From assembly GCA_023678885.1 (NCBI GenBank), contig CM042985.1, positions 20,872,465 to 20,936,464 of the forward strand: a stretch of DNA of 64,000 nucleotides. Reading direction: 5' to 3'. The notes under the pieces were generated by a model. It did not search any database, had not been told where the DNA came from, and worked only from the letters and a program-made list of their open reading frames with translations. This document shows, piece by piece, positions 1-12,240 of the stretch (position 1 is its first letter; each line of letters starts with the position of its first letter). Source of the stretch: Pogostemon cablin (lineage: Eukaryota > Streptophyta > Magnoliopsida > Lamiales > Lamiaceae). Position numbers and translations under genes: made by a program.

Positions 1-185
1 AGTAAGAAAGTGTGAAATTTAAATGAAATTGAGGGTGTGATAACTATTTATTTAAAAAAATGTAAAAATTATTTCACGTGAGTAGTTTCACACACGTGTT
101 AAAATCCTCAAACGAACTTGATCTACTATTACATATCTCTTATTACGAATATTCGGATGATTGAGACGTAAGATATTATAAAATA

Positions 186-467
186 CTCCCTCCGTCCCGC
201 ACTTAAGTTCATCAACACTGTGGATACAAAGTTTAAGAAAAGTTACTTTTTGATCAATTTAATTGACTTTTTAGGGGTATTGTGGTATTTTTAGGTAATA
301 AATAAATTATAAAGTATGTTATGTGTGTTAGGTGATGGTGTTATTTTTGAAATTAAGATAACTTTTGAAGTTGTTGGTTGATGTGAAGTTTTCTTTTTTG
401 GATGGTGAACATAAGTGTGGGACGGACGAAAATGGAAAGTGTGAACATAAGTATGGGACGGATGGAG
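186..467. mobile_element. Stowaway-type MITE
   Basis: A 282-bp element starts CTCCCTCCGTCCC and ends with the near-exact reverse complement GGGACGGATGGAG. It is flanked on both sides by TA, the Tc1/mariner target duplication. The interior is AT-rich with no coding capacity. The CTCCCTCCGTCCC terminus is the classic signature of plant Stowaway MITEs. Confidence 0.9.
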
Positions 468-751
468 TATATATCTAAATAACAATATATTTTTCAGGAA
501 AGATTGAGATTTTATATATATAAATATCAGTTATCAACAGGAGATGCAATAATAATATGTCATGGAACATTCGAATGAACATAAGCAATGCCAATATGTA
601 GTAGACCATTCTATGCGAACCTAGAGTGTGACCTTTCATCAACACCGAATGAGGGCAAAATTGAAAAGTGGAAAAAAACTTAAAGAGTATATATTGTCAT
701 TAGATGTAAATGATTCCCGCCATTATCATATGGCTCCCATAGTTTGGGAAA
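468..751 (+). other. Host DNA upstream of POLA2 before the two insertions; probable ancestral promoter
   Basis: No ORF or repeat is recognised here. This stretch lies between the Stowaway MITE and a long-TIR element. If the elements at about 752-2512 and 2525-8859 are removed, it becomes the DNA directly upstream of the POLA2 start codon. It would then be the natural place for the original core promoter. This is inferred from the order of insertions, not from promoter motifs other than the E2F-like site at 713. Confidence 0.4.
713..720 (+). promoter_or_regulatory. E2F-like site ATTCCCGC
   Basis: The octamer ATTCCCGC fits the plant E2F consensus WTTSSCSS. S-phase genes such as the polymerase alpha-primase subunits are well-known E2F targets. 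It now lies 8.2 kb upstream of the POLA2 ATG, but would be within about 100 bp of it if the two intervening transposable elements were absent. One octamer can occur by chance, so this is suggestive only. Confidence 0.35.
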
Positions 752-965
752 AGGGTCAATTTGGCCCTTCATTTTATTTGTGGGGATCAAGTCCCTAAAT
801 TTTTTTATTCGTCTAAACCCTTATCCTTTTATAATTGGATCAAGTAAGTCCTTTTATCTTTCTGAAAAGATTAATAAAGCCCCTCATTTTATTCAATGAT
901 AGCAACTAAACCTTCATCCATTTTCTAGCCCTTCAAACTTCTTTTTAATCACAATTAAATCAAAT

Positions 966-1141
966 AGTATACCTTTTGGCAAAAACTTGTGTGTGCCCGG
1001 GCGCACGGAAGCACATTTCGTATGTCTTTAAAATTTTGTGTTAAATTGTATATCCTTTAATATAAAGATATGTACCCTTTATTTTTTAAAATAAAATGGT
1101 GCACGACGCACGGCGTGCGCTAGGGCGCGTGCCTCACTCAT
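966..1141. repeat. Small palindromic element with GC-rich ends
   Basis: GTGCCCGGGCGCACGG near 990 is opposed by GCGTGCGCTAGGGCGC near 1112, giving imperfect inverted ends about 170 bp apart in otherwise AT-rich DNA. It resembles the elements at 18690-18822 and 21398-21705 in having GCGCCC/GTGCCC-type termini. It shares the right-hand CCTCACTCA tail with the 18.7-kb copy. Confidence 0.4.
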
Positions 1142-1661
1142 ACCTTTTTCTTCTGTAAAATAACTTATATCCATTTTTAACCGACTACCTTATTTTTCTG
1201 AGCCCTTTATTTTAATTTTTGTTATTGGATTTTTTTTATATATCGTTTTAATATTTATTTATTTATTTATTATTATTATTATTACTATTATAGTGTGATA
1301 AATAAAATGTTATAATGTTCTTCCGTTATTTAAATTTTCTGTCTTGATTTTTTATTTTTAATTATTTAATATGTATATATTATAAATTACAAAATATTAC
1401 ATATAAAATAAAATTTCATAAATAAATATATATGAAGAATAAAAAGTTATAACCTTTTTAATAAAAATTAATACCATACCCAATAAAAAAGTAATAGTTA
1501 TGTATTCAATTAAATTATTTCAATAACAATTCACATGACAGATAAGAAGTTAATTTTTTTAATAGAAGTGATACCAAATGAAAAAAAAAAGTTGATAATC
1601 ATTCTATAATTCAATGATCATTCAATTAAATTATCTAATTTGAATTACTTTAATTGTTACG

Positions 1662-1791
<130 letters not shown>

Positions 1792-2877
1792 TTCTATATC
1801 TTACATTTTATTTAAAAAATTTAAATAATAATTTTCACCTCATATTGTTATATTTATAAAATAATTATAAATATGTATATTTTAAAGTTATTGGATGATG
1901 AATTTTTTTACTACAGAATGTAATTAATTCTAATTAATTAATGTAATTAAAATTGAGTAAAATAAAAAACAATATTACATTTTTCTTATAAATATATATA
2001 TTAAATAATAATAATAATTAAATAAAAGAAGAGGATTAAAGAAAAACTAAAACATTATAAAACAAAAGAAAGAAAAGATAGTTAATTAGCAGAAAATTAG
2101 AGCACGATGAAAGAGTCAATGTGTTGTGTTAGCACTTAATTATAATAGATATAAATTTAGGAAAATTATGCCTGATATTAGTCAATAATTATTATATTAA
2201 GGAATGAGGATTTCGTAAAGAAATTAACAGTAATTATTTTTTAAAATATTTTTTAACTTATGTTAATTTTTAGTAATGAGGTCATAATCTATTAAAATAA
2301 AAAGGTTTTGGAGGTTAAAAAAAATAGATAAGGGGTTTATTTAATCAAGAAAAATAAAATGAGGGGTTTCCATGATCTTTTGTCCATATTTTAAAAGAAA
2401 AAGGGTTTAATTGATCCCATAAAAAAAGAATAAGGGCCTAACTAAATAAAAAATAAGTTAAGGGGTTTACTTGATCTTAGGAGGAAAGATGAAAGGCCAA
2501 TCTCCCCAAAATTTTATCTAAAACTAGGGCCGGACAAAATTACCGATTTTCGGTATGCAGCTATTATTGAACTAAAATTTAACGAATTTAACAAAAATTT
2601 TGGTATACCAAAAATTTCGGTACGGTATGGTTCCGTACTGAAATTTTCAGTACGTTAAAGGTAAATGGTTTAGAAAATTTTTGGTATTTCGGTATATACC
2701 AAAATACCGTAAAAATATCGGTAAGACGGTATATCGGTATATACCGATATAATTACCATTTATATTAAATATATAATAATATTAATTATGTTTCCTAAAA
2801 AATATATTAGTAATATATTAACGGATCGTTTGGTAGGTTATATAAGATATAGTGGTATTATGGAGGTAAGTATTATG

Positions 2878-3984
2878 GGGCCGTTTACATAGATGTTTTA
2901 GGTGGGTTATCCATTAGTTAACCCTCGCTTCAATGCGTTTACATGGCAAGTTAAAATTTTAAATTTTAACCCGGGCCAACAAAGGCCCGGTGGTATTTCC
3001 ACTATTTGGAGAGTTTTGTTGTCCGCCCATTTTGGGCTGATAAAATTTCATCCGAGGGTTAAGGGAGTGAAATTCTCCAACTACCCTTTCTCTTACTCAT
3101 TTTTCAATTTTATTCCCGTCTCTCTCCAATTGCCATTTTTCTTTCTCTTTCTGTTCTTCATTTTTATTATCTGGCCTCCATTTTTCAATTTTATCGATCT
3201 CCACTGCTTCTCTAACAATCTTATGTTGTTGGTGAGTGCACATAGAAGAACCTGTTGGAAGAAGATGGAGAGAATCGACTGTGACTTCGAAATTGAGGAA
3301 AAGTGTCGGTCGCAGCCCATCGCCAATAGGAGGAGGGATTACAGGGCGAAAAGGTAGACTTGCACTTCGTCAAGCACACGCAGACACATTCCAAGGACGC
3401 CGGCATGTGCGACAGTGTCGTTTCTCCAAGGAGGGTTTTTAATTTTTTTTTCTGAATTCTGTCACTATTATGATAAGTTAAAGTAGTGGACTCTTCTTCT
3501 TCAATTTGTGGAGGGTTTTATGTGATTTTTTTCCCTTTCTCATAATTAAATTGGAAAAATTCCATTGATTTTGAGTTGATATTATGCTCTGTTTCTTGCA
3601 CAGAGTTTATATTGATTATTGAGTATTTTTGGAATGAAATTCTCTGATGGCTATAATTCAAAGTTTGGGACATAGGTGTAGAGGAGCAATGCCGACAATC
3701 AGACCAGCGACGAGAAATCACAAGTGGGCTGACAGAGTATTGATCGTCGGAAAGAAAGATGTGATGAATTTGGTTTGGTGTATTTGACGAAGAAAATAAT
3801 GTTGATGCAAGAGAGAGATAAATTACCAGTGATCTATTAAATATCAAAGGTTAATTTGGTAAAAACATCCTCTGAACCATCAAAGTAAACATAAATGGGT
3901 TTAAATTTTAAATTGGGTTGAACCTCCTCCCAGGATTAAGTTATCCCTGCAATAAGCTAACCTTGCCCCAAATGTTAACGGCCC
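2878..3984. mobile_element. Nested TIR element inside the hAT element
   Basis: The left end GGGCCGTTTACAT is matched by the inverted right end ATGTTAACGGCCC. More distant subterminal matches include GGGTTA on the left and TAACTTAATCC-type sequence on the right. About 1.1 kb long with no transposase. A moderately GC-rich stretch at about 3205-3440 is open in several short frames but matches nothing I recognise. Superfamily is unclear: the GGGCC ends would suit PIF/Harbinger or hAT, and no clean target duplication could be read. Confidence 0.5.
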
Positions 3985-4613
3985 ATATGTATGTTGCTAT
4001 AAATAGGTAATATGAAAAAATGAGTTTGTTTGGTAGAATATATAAAGATTGAGATTAATATTATAAGGATGTTTGGTAGGTTGTAGTAATAATAAGTATA
4101 AAGTTTAGTTTTACTTTTATACCCTTTTAAATTTATGGATTATTACAATTTTTTTCTTATATATAGGCAAAGATGATCAATACAAAAATATATTATTTAA
4201 ACTTATTTTGAATTCTATTATATGTAAAATTTAACATCATCATTCATCAAATTCGCAGTATATATTATTGTAGATTAATAAAATAAAATTACTTAATTTA
4301 AAATATCCATTATTATATTATGAAATCATTTTAATTTTTTGTTTTTGTAATGTTAAAATTTGATAATATAATTATTTAATTTTATTTAAAATCTAACACA
4401 CTAAATATTACCATTATTATATTAAATAAATTTAGCACTTTAGGATGGAATTAATCATAAAATTCAATTTTAATTCACATATTTATTTTATTTTAAATTA
4501 ATTGTAGGTTTATTAGATGAGATAATATTAATAGAGATTTTTCGTCTACACGTCCACCAACAAATAAAATAAAAAATTAAGTACAATCAACTTTTAATAA
4601 ATTATCACATTTA

Positions 4614-4844
4614 TGTGACGCTTGGTTAGAGGTATTAGGGGAGCGTAACAGGAATGAGAGGGTATTGACTCTCATTCCTCATGCTTGGTTAGCTTGGTTA
4701 GGGGGTAATGAGAATTCAAATCCCTCAATCATTCCCCAATGTATACCCACCCCTTCAATCACTTTCATTCCCATTACCATTACCCTTATCAATGATTCCA
4801 TTACCATTACCATTGTCATTCCGGAATTTGAACCAAGCGACACA
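4614..4844. mobile_element. MITE with TGTG(A/T)CGCTTGGTT termini
   Basis: The 14-bp left end TGTGACGCTTGGTT is matched in inverted orientation by AACCAAGCGACACA, with one mismatch. The 231-bp interior is rich in CATTACCATTACC-type runs and has no real coding capacity. It is inserted within the larger hAT element. Confidence 0.6.
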
Positions 4845-7209
4845 TATACTATTCATTTGTTGGTTTCAAGTTACTGTATCCTCTTAATCATCGTATCATT
4901 TACCAATAATCAATACACATGATAAATAGCTGATGAAAATGATAATTTCAATTACAATCCAAGTCCAATATACATGATTAACAGCTGATGAAATACATGG
5001 TTTCACTTACAATCCAAATTCAACAAGACACATTTAAAATGATAAATTGTTGATAAAATACATGCTTTTAAAACAACTAATGAATCAAGAACTTCCAATA
5101 ATTGTCCCAAACCCCAAAACTGACAGAAGTACAATTCACAAATTGAAATTCTTGTGATCTTTCAGATTCTTAGTCTAGTATAACCTTGCTGCATGCAATA
5201 AAATGAAAAACTTATTATAGTTGAGGCATAAATCAAGCTCTTCCAGCAGTAAAAGATTATGACATATTGATGTTTAAATAGTATCAGCTATAAATTTCAA
5301 GATAAATAGGATTCTAATTTCTACCTCAAAAGCACAACTAAATAGAAACAAGTTAAAAACTCAATAATCCATTCAATAGCTTAATTATTGGAATTGTCTC
5401 TTTGGGACATGAACAACTGAATGCTGCCACTAAGGACAGAAACAAGTAATTGCAATCACAAGTTTTATGAATTTGTGTAAGTAATTAGGCAAAAATGATT
5501 TGTTTTAACCACTTTGTTTATGCAACCCTCTATGCAATGCATAACAAAAGAGCCCCTATTAATTCATGTCAATGAAATTAACAGAATATTATTTTGGGGA
5601 AACAAGCACTCACATTATGTTTAGCACCAAAGATATGAGATCAAGATATCCCTTGTCTTTTCCAACTACAATTCAAGCACATGTAATTGTAACGACAACC
5701 CTCTTAGACACAACACCAATTGCACCTCCATGCATTCCACATATATATTCTATAACCAGAATTAAAAAAATCAATCAACTTTAGAATCAAGAATCTTTGT
5801 ATATAACTAAAATAGATAAATGGATTACGAAACAAGCCATTGTGGTAGCCAATTTACAAGCGGTGTTAAATTGAGAAGCCATGAGTATCACAATCACAAA
5901 AAAAAATTACAGTATTAGATTAATAATCTGTGTGCATCTGTATATGTAATTCAATACCCTAAATACAATCATTTAACAAAAAATAGAAATCCAATCAAGC
6001 ATCTTAAAACATTTTTCCCCAAATCCTGAAACCTAATGCACACTCATAGAAATATTTTAAATTTTAATTCAAGTAATAACCCTAAGAAGGAGTAAAGTTC
6101 TACTTAACAATCGATGAAGTTACACAAATTTGATTAGGGTTTCAATTTTTCTTTAAAAAATGAGTCATGTATAAATTGTGCGATATAATGGGATACACAA
6201 TACAAAGATCAAACCTAACAAATATGAGTTTTACTCATTTTGTTCACCTTCCATTCTCGGTTGAAATTACAGAAACTTGTTGCATTGGTGTTTCTCACTT
6301 CACATTTTCGCTGGAAATGGAAAAAAACTTATGAGACGCGTGTTGGGCTGCGTTTAAATTGTGCATCTCATAACAACAACATCGATTCTATTCAGGAATT
6401 GCACATTGACGAAGAAATTGGAGATTAATGTTAAATTGGAGCGAGCGAGAGATAAAGAGAGAGAGGAGACAGAAGAAAAATGAGAGAAATTGATCAGACT
6501 TTCTTCTTTTTTATTGTCAAGGGCAAAGTAGTAATTTCAAGACTTAATACTGAACACTGTTTCGCTCCATATTACTAATGGGCGACGCTATTGCTACCCG
6601 AATCTTTACTGAGAGCACCCGAATATTAAAAAATAATACAATGAAAGTACTAAATTAACCCTACACCCTAAATAAAATTATACATTTAAGATTTTAAAAT
6701 ATTCACAATTAATTTGCTTTTTCAACCCAAACCACACAATACACATGCTTATCCGGCGCGGCAAGCATCAGTTCTTGCCACCGGAAACCTTTTCTTCACC
6801 ACCTTCAAGAATTGCCGGCGGCTCTCGGATTTTCATTGCTACTTAAATATCTATGAACAATAATTTTAAAATAATAGTTTTCCAACTCTGGCATCCATGG
6901 ATTTCCAAAAACTGTATATAAGAAATAAATTCAAGGTCTAAAGAAGAATTTAAATGGAAGGACAACCTGTGCAGGAAAAACCAGTGTACATATTGCGCTT
7001 GAAGAGGAATGTTTGAAGAGAGAGAAGCAATTTCCTGCCCTATTACATAGAAAGAAAAAAAAGTCCAAAAGTGACAATGCGTGAACAATCGACGCTACCC
7101 TTCAACAACAATGGCGGTAATGAAACGACTTCGTTATTCGTCGTCCATAAATCTCTGCCATTTTTCCATTTCTCCATTACCGCCAACCTTTCCTATTCTT
7201 CCATCCATC
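4845..7209. other. Non-coding interior of the hAT element
   Basis: Mostly AT-rich DNA with only short spurious frames. A purine-rich GAGA tract lies at about 6440-6490, and a short GC-rich patch at 6750-6835 (around CCGGCGCGGC and GCCGGCGGCT). No RNA gene, transposase or recognisable exon was seen. Confidence 0.6.
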
Positions 7210-7470
7210 CTATTTTAATCAACAATGACCAATGGAGGCAATGATGACGACGAGGGTTCATCTAGATCTGGCGGCAACCACCCCACTACGGACCGACGAC
7301 AATGCTCCTCATTCCAGCCCCGTGGCCACGGAAGCCTATCTCGAAGACCCAGGGCTCCTAGTCTGCCGATGGGTATTCTGGCCACTCTGCTCACTCCTTA
7401 CTCTAGGCTGTCGGCGGCCTCCCTGTATTGGTTTTCACAGGGATATAGTGGGTGGGAAAAGCAATTTTAG
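7210..7470 (+). pseudogene. GC-rich gene-like fragment inside the hAT element
   Basis: A compositional island of about 260 bp, far more GC-rich than its surroundings. Two overlapping + frames are open, one starting at the ATG at 7232 and one at 7225. Neither product is recognised. The abrupt composition change inside a hAT element suggests a captured host gene piece, but no parent can be named from the sequence alone. Confidence 0.35.
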
Positions 7471-7689
7471 AAAATTAATTAAAGTTCATGTTAGGTGTGA
7501 AAAGCAATTTTATTTAGAATATATTAATTTATATTGAATTTAAATATGGGATTATAATGATCTTCTTACTATATATTTTTTTAAATATTGAGTGCTTTCA
7601 ATAAAAATTCGAGTGACAATAGTGTCGGTCCATTACTAATACCACGGTCACTGTACTGTATACAACAAACATGAAACAACAAATTTAAG

Positions 7690-8560
7690 AAACCCCAGCA
7701 GTAGCCGCTTTTCTCTTCTCTCCTCGATTCCCATTTTCGTTTCTCTCCAATATCAATTTTCGTCCATAGATGTGCCGGAGGCCCACAGTCTCTCTTCTGC
7801 TTCTTCATTTCCATCACAGTCTCTCTCATCGGCGCACAAACCCGTTACCCTTTTCTCCGCCGCCGCAGCATTTGGATCAGATCCAGTGTCTCCTTTGCCG
7901 CCGGCGCTGCTAAAGAGTTCGCCGACGAGTTGGGCTTCTTCAAATCCGCCGGTGCTTCCACCAAGGACGCCGTTCTGATCTCCTTGGAAATTTAATCGCC
8001 GTCCTCAGACCTGACGAACATGCTCAAAATCAGGTGGTCGACATGGTTTGAATTGGGGGTAATGAAGCCGTTTATTGATTCTGTTTCGCATGGGTAATAT
8101 TACAATTGAGCATTTTGTATGTAGTTACAAGTATGAGTTAATCGTCTTTGTTTTGATTCTTTTATTCTTTAGTATGTGAAGTTCACGCCGAATTGATTCC
8201 CTGATTTTTTTTTGCTGCTATATTGGTTTGGAAATATTGAATTTACATATGAGTCTATGATTTTTATGAAATTTGTCCTGTTTGTGATAGGAAATGAATT
8301 TCATTACTCATATAAGCATATTAACTAATAACTAGTCTACTTTTTGTTCATTGTTTGATGATGCTTTCTTTGTTTACAGCACAGTATCAATCTCATCTAA
8401 AACACACATTATATTGGCTTAAGAATACTCTTTTTTTTGTGAATTAATTGTAAAGATGTGATTCTTACTACACAACTAAGCTGTACTCTTTTTTATATTA
8501 TGCCATGAATTGACAATTACAGGGGCACTGGAAGTGGTGATTTGGCCAAGAATTAATGTT
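7690..8560 (+). pseudogene. Second captured gene-like fragment (5' exon, intron, next exon?)
   Basis: A pyrimidine-rich leader (7705-7755) precedes a GC-rich stretch (7770-8035) with CpG-rich, exon-like composition. One frame contains AKEFADELGFFKSAG and then stops at an in-frame TAA shortly after 7985. The stretch ends at AAAATCAGGTGG, a plausible splice donor. AT-rich intron-like DNA follows, and an acceptor-like TTACAG precedes 8521. I do not recognise the protein. The arrangement looks like the start of a host gene carried, with frame damage, within the hAT element. It could also provide promoter activity for POLA2 downstream. Confidence 0.4.
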
Positions 8561-8894
8561 CATCAGTAAGGTGGAAGCTGCTAAAAGCTTTGATCTCTAG
8601 TTATACAACAATAATAATTCAGTATGGTGAATTGACAATAATTGTTGAACTCTTCATTTATGTTTATATACTTAATTATTAATGTAATGTATCCTAATAT
8701 GCTATTGTAATTCGGTATTTCGGTAAGTATTCGGTATTTTTTTGCTTATATACCGAAATTTCGGTTTACCGGAACTCGGTATGCCGACATGGCTGGTACG
8801 GTATCGGTGTAACTTTTATAATACCGATTATTTTGGTATGGTACGGTATACCACCCCTATCTAAAACCCTATTCTTGAGCTTTGGATCGCAGAA

Positions 8895-11800
8895 ATGGAG
8901 GAGGAAATCAAAGCAGAATTCACGAATAACGGTTTCACTTTCGACGACGAGGGAGATATCCTCCAGAAATGTGAGATTTTCTTCTCTCTCCTCTTTGTAA
9001 TTGAATTATAGCTTTGGACAATCTGGAGTAACAATCTGGTGTAGCCAGTTTGGAGTAACAATCTGGTGTTAATTGGACTGCCCGAAAGATTTCTGTGGCA
9101 CATTTGTTTTCTTTTTTAATTTTTTTTTGAAATATAGCCCAATTTAACTTTTTAATTTGTTATTTGGACCTTTGGATTATCAGGTCTAACATATTGCATA
9201 CAGTACAAGCTTAGTGCTTCAGATCTTGTCTCCAGCTGGGAAGTATACTGCCTCAACAGGTTAAAGTTTAACTTGGAGAAATGAGTTATCGTTGTCATTG
9301 TCTTTGTTGGTTGCTTCATATTTTGATGTTCTCAAATATTTCTCTGCGTATATTATATTTCAAATTATTTTTAATTTAAGCAGGCCATGAGTTTAGAAAC
9401 CCTATTCGACTAAACAGGTGTGTTTTTTGAATAACAGTCTATATTCAGTAACAAGTTCTTCATCGAGGATTTACATTTGATAAAATATGATGGAGCTTTT
9501 AAGTTGTAAGCTCCTCAAGTTATGGTGTTTGGTATCTTTAACTCATTAAAATAAGCTGAGGTTGTCATCTTTAAATTTTGTACAAATTTCTCTTTGACTT
9601 TATTTATAATCATGAATTATCATTGCTGTATGTTCGTAATCTCTAATGAGATTTTCATTTTAAAAAAAAAAATCCTGCTAATTTTTTTTAACAATAATCT
9701 TTGGATGAAGAAGTTTCATTCTCTTGGTTGCTATGTTGCATCACCTGATGTGTCTGATTATGCTATTGTTACAGGGGCCTAGATAGCACAGTACAAAGCT
9801 CACATATGGGTGCATTTTTGGAGCAACTACAGCGCGAACAGTTGGATAAAGTCAGAGGAAAAGAGTCCGGACTGCATTTGTACTCTAATGATGTAGCCAT
9901 GTGAGTCTTGTTCTACAATGCAGCTTCTCTATTGTTGTTTGCTATCAAAGATTTGCCTCATTGTTTTAGAATTACATGAACTTCTTTGGGTTGGAACATT
10001 AGTAGCTCTACTCAAATTTTCTCCTGTTGTTTGCACCTCTAATGAAATGATTGTATTTTATTCTAATAACTCAGTGATTACTCCATTTTTAGTTTTAGGA
10101 TGTATTCATATCAATTCTTTTATTGCTTTATGGACTAAACAATAATTATAAACACTATAGTGGATGTACTGTTGTACTTTCAGTCCTTTCTCGAAGAATG
10201 CTATAAGCTAAAGCTTTTAATTATCACAGTTAACCTGGGCATTGTTCTTGAGTTCTTTCTCTTATGTGTCATACTTCATTCATGGAAATCTATTTTCAAT
10301 TATGTTGTGTCTGCAATTTTAAACAGGATATTGAATGGTAATTATGAAGAAATAGAAGGCATACTTGATACTCCAACTGACAAACGCACATCAGCAAATG
10401 AGAAGTTATCTGATTCAGCACAAAAAACAAATGGAAGCAAATTTACCTTTGAAAAAACTATAGAATCAGTGACTCCTTTTGGATCAAGAAAGAATAAATT
10501 TGTCGTGCAATCCACGCTTAATGAGCATCCAAATATGCAAACCATCAAAGTTGAGGAGAATCAGGAAACTTCCGAAGATGAGATCATCAAGAGAATCCAG
10601 CCTAACCAAGAATGTACCTTGTTGATTAACAAATCTCAACCAGAGCCAGGTTGCAGGTTCATGTATGATAGAATTGAAGACAAGGTATTATTGCCTTTGC
10701 TTACTGAAGTAAATGTAGCCTTTAGGATCTTCTTTTGGTATAAAAAGATCTTATTTATTCTTCTGTGACTTAGTTTAATTTCCTGGAAAATTGCATCAAA
10801 AAGCGAGCTACTGCTTATGCCTCTTCAGGGCGGTATGAAGAACCAGTTGATCCTTCTGTTGCTTCCCAGGTAATTAAGCTTCTCAAATTTTTTGGGATAG
10901 ATTCTAGCAATTAAGTACTCACAAAAAATTAATGATATAAAAGAAATAATGAAATTTGAGATTTTAGGGGTTGTCTCTTCTGGGAAAGATCTAAGAATTA
11001 GGTCTGAGGGTGAAATCATAAAAAATAGTCTCCCCCAAAACATCCCTATCCCTGGTTCTCTGTCAATTGTCATCATTAACACATTATTTTTTTCAGAAAA
11101 GCATTTTTACTGTTGGCATGATATGTTGTGAGGAAGAGGGCCGCCTGAAGGAGAAGCCTGTTTTGCTGCAAAGCAGGTATACACTCATTCTTCCCATGTT
11201 ATTCTTATCAAGTTGCATTCTCAAACTTCTATATTTTACTTGAAAACTATTGTATGAGTTGTAAATTATAAGATATTGAACTGACATCTCAACCCTCCAA
11301 ATTAGAGTTAGTGCTTTTGGTTTTCATGTTGGTTCAATCTCATACACAGCTAAGCATCTAAAGAGTAATTTTTCATGTACCAAAGACTGATCCGTAAAAT
11401 AGGGTTCACGTGTGAATCCGATTCACACTAGTGTTTGCCTATACAGATAGCCCAAATCAAACATAGTCCAACAAGGGTTTTCCTGTGTTTGGGAAAATAA
11501 AGTGACCCTAATTTATTTTTAAATGAATATCTACTTAATAAAATATCTTAATTTTAGAAGCTACACCATATGATTTAATATATTTCCCAAAATTTTTTAG
11601 CTGTTTATTAGTTAATTAGATATCTTATAACCTCCAAAAATAATTTATGATAATATCCTAAAGATATAGTTAATTGCTAACCTGTTAACACCCGATTGTT
11701 TAGTAGAAAGGTCAGGTCTTTTACAAATATAAGATCTACATGCACCTTTTTTTTTCCCTTGATGAAATGTTTGTTTGCTTCAGCATGCTTGATTTGGTTT

Positions 11801-12180
11801 TGGAGATTTGGATTGCGTTCTAATGAGATTGTTGCTTGCTACTATGTTATGAGGCTTATGCCTAGTCTGATATTGATAATTTTGTTAATATACAACCAGT
11901 CATCAAAATATGTTAATACTAAGGCCTTTAGCTTGTTACTTGTCAAAATTGGAAAAAACTGTTTATTTGCATTGAGAATCACCATTTTTGTGTTCATCTT
12001 AAAAATAAGAGTAAACAAAATATCATGAATGATGAATTAGAATATTTAGATATTTTACACTTGAATAACAAATTGCATACAATAGGAACATAAAGGTGTG
12101 ATTTAAGAGTAGTTTTATCTTTTCCAGTGGAACCTTTTCTGAAATAATAAAGAGTTTTCATCTGCAATTCTATTTTATTG

Positions 12181-12240
<60 letters not shown>

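Larger units (their letters stand above)
2525..8859. mobile_element. Large non-autonomous hAT-type element next to POLA2
   Basis: The element begins TAGGGCCGG and ends in the inverted match CCACCCCTA. It is flanked by the exact 8-bp direct repeat TCTAAAAC (2517-2524 and 8860-8867), the duplication size of hAT transposons. Both ends carry dense subterminal CGGTAT/ATACCG motifs (2540-2760 and 8700-8850), typical of hAT transposase-binding regions. No transposase ORF is visible in its 6335 bp, so it is non-autonomous. It contains nested elements (2878-3984, 4614-4844) and GC-rich gene-like pieces (7210-7470, 7690-8560). Its right end lies 35 bp before the POLA2 ATG. Confidence 0.82.

Noticed and set aside
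2820..4085. GTTTGGTAGGTT phrases suggesting Tourist-like MITE ends
   Set aside because: All copies are in the same orientation with no inverted partner, so no element can be delimited.
4640..6575. GGAGCGTAACAG opposed by CTGTTTCGCTCC, possibly ends of a 1.9-kb element
   Set aside because: Only about 12 bp match, and the left site falls inside the MITE at 4614-4844; no target duplication.
9384..9417. Possible extra POLA2 exon (GHEFRNPIRLN in one frame, flanked by CAG and GTGTG)
   Set aside because: The phase from exon 2 would give a stop (CCA TGA). Joining exon 2 directly to 9775 keeps the frame and gives the family sequence.
10160..10326. Upstream extension of the open frame into POLA2 exon 4
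   Set aside because: Hydrophobic, intron-like sequence before the acceptor AACAG at 10322-10326; the exon starts at 10327.
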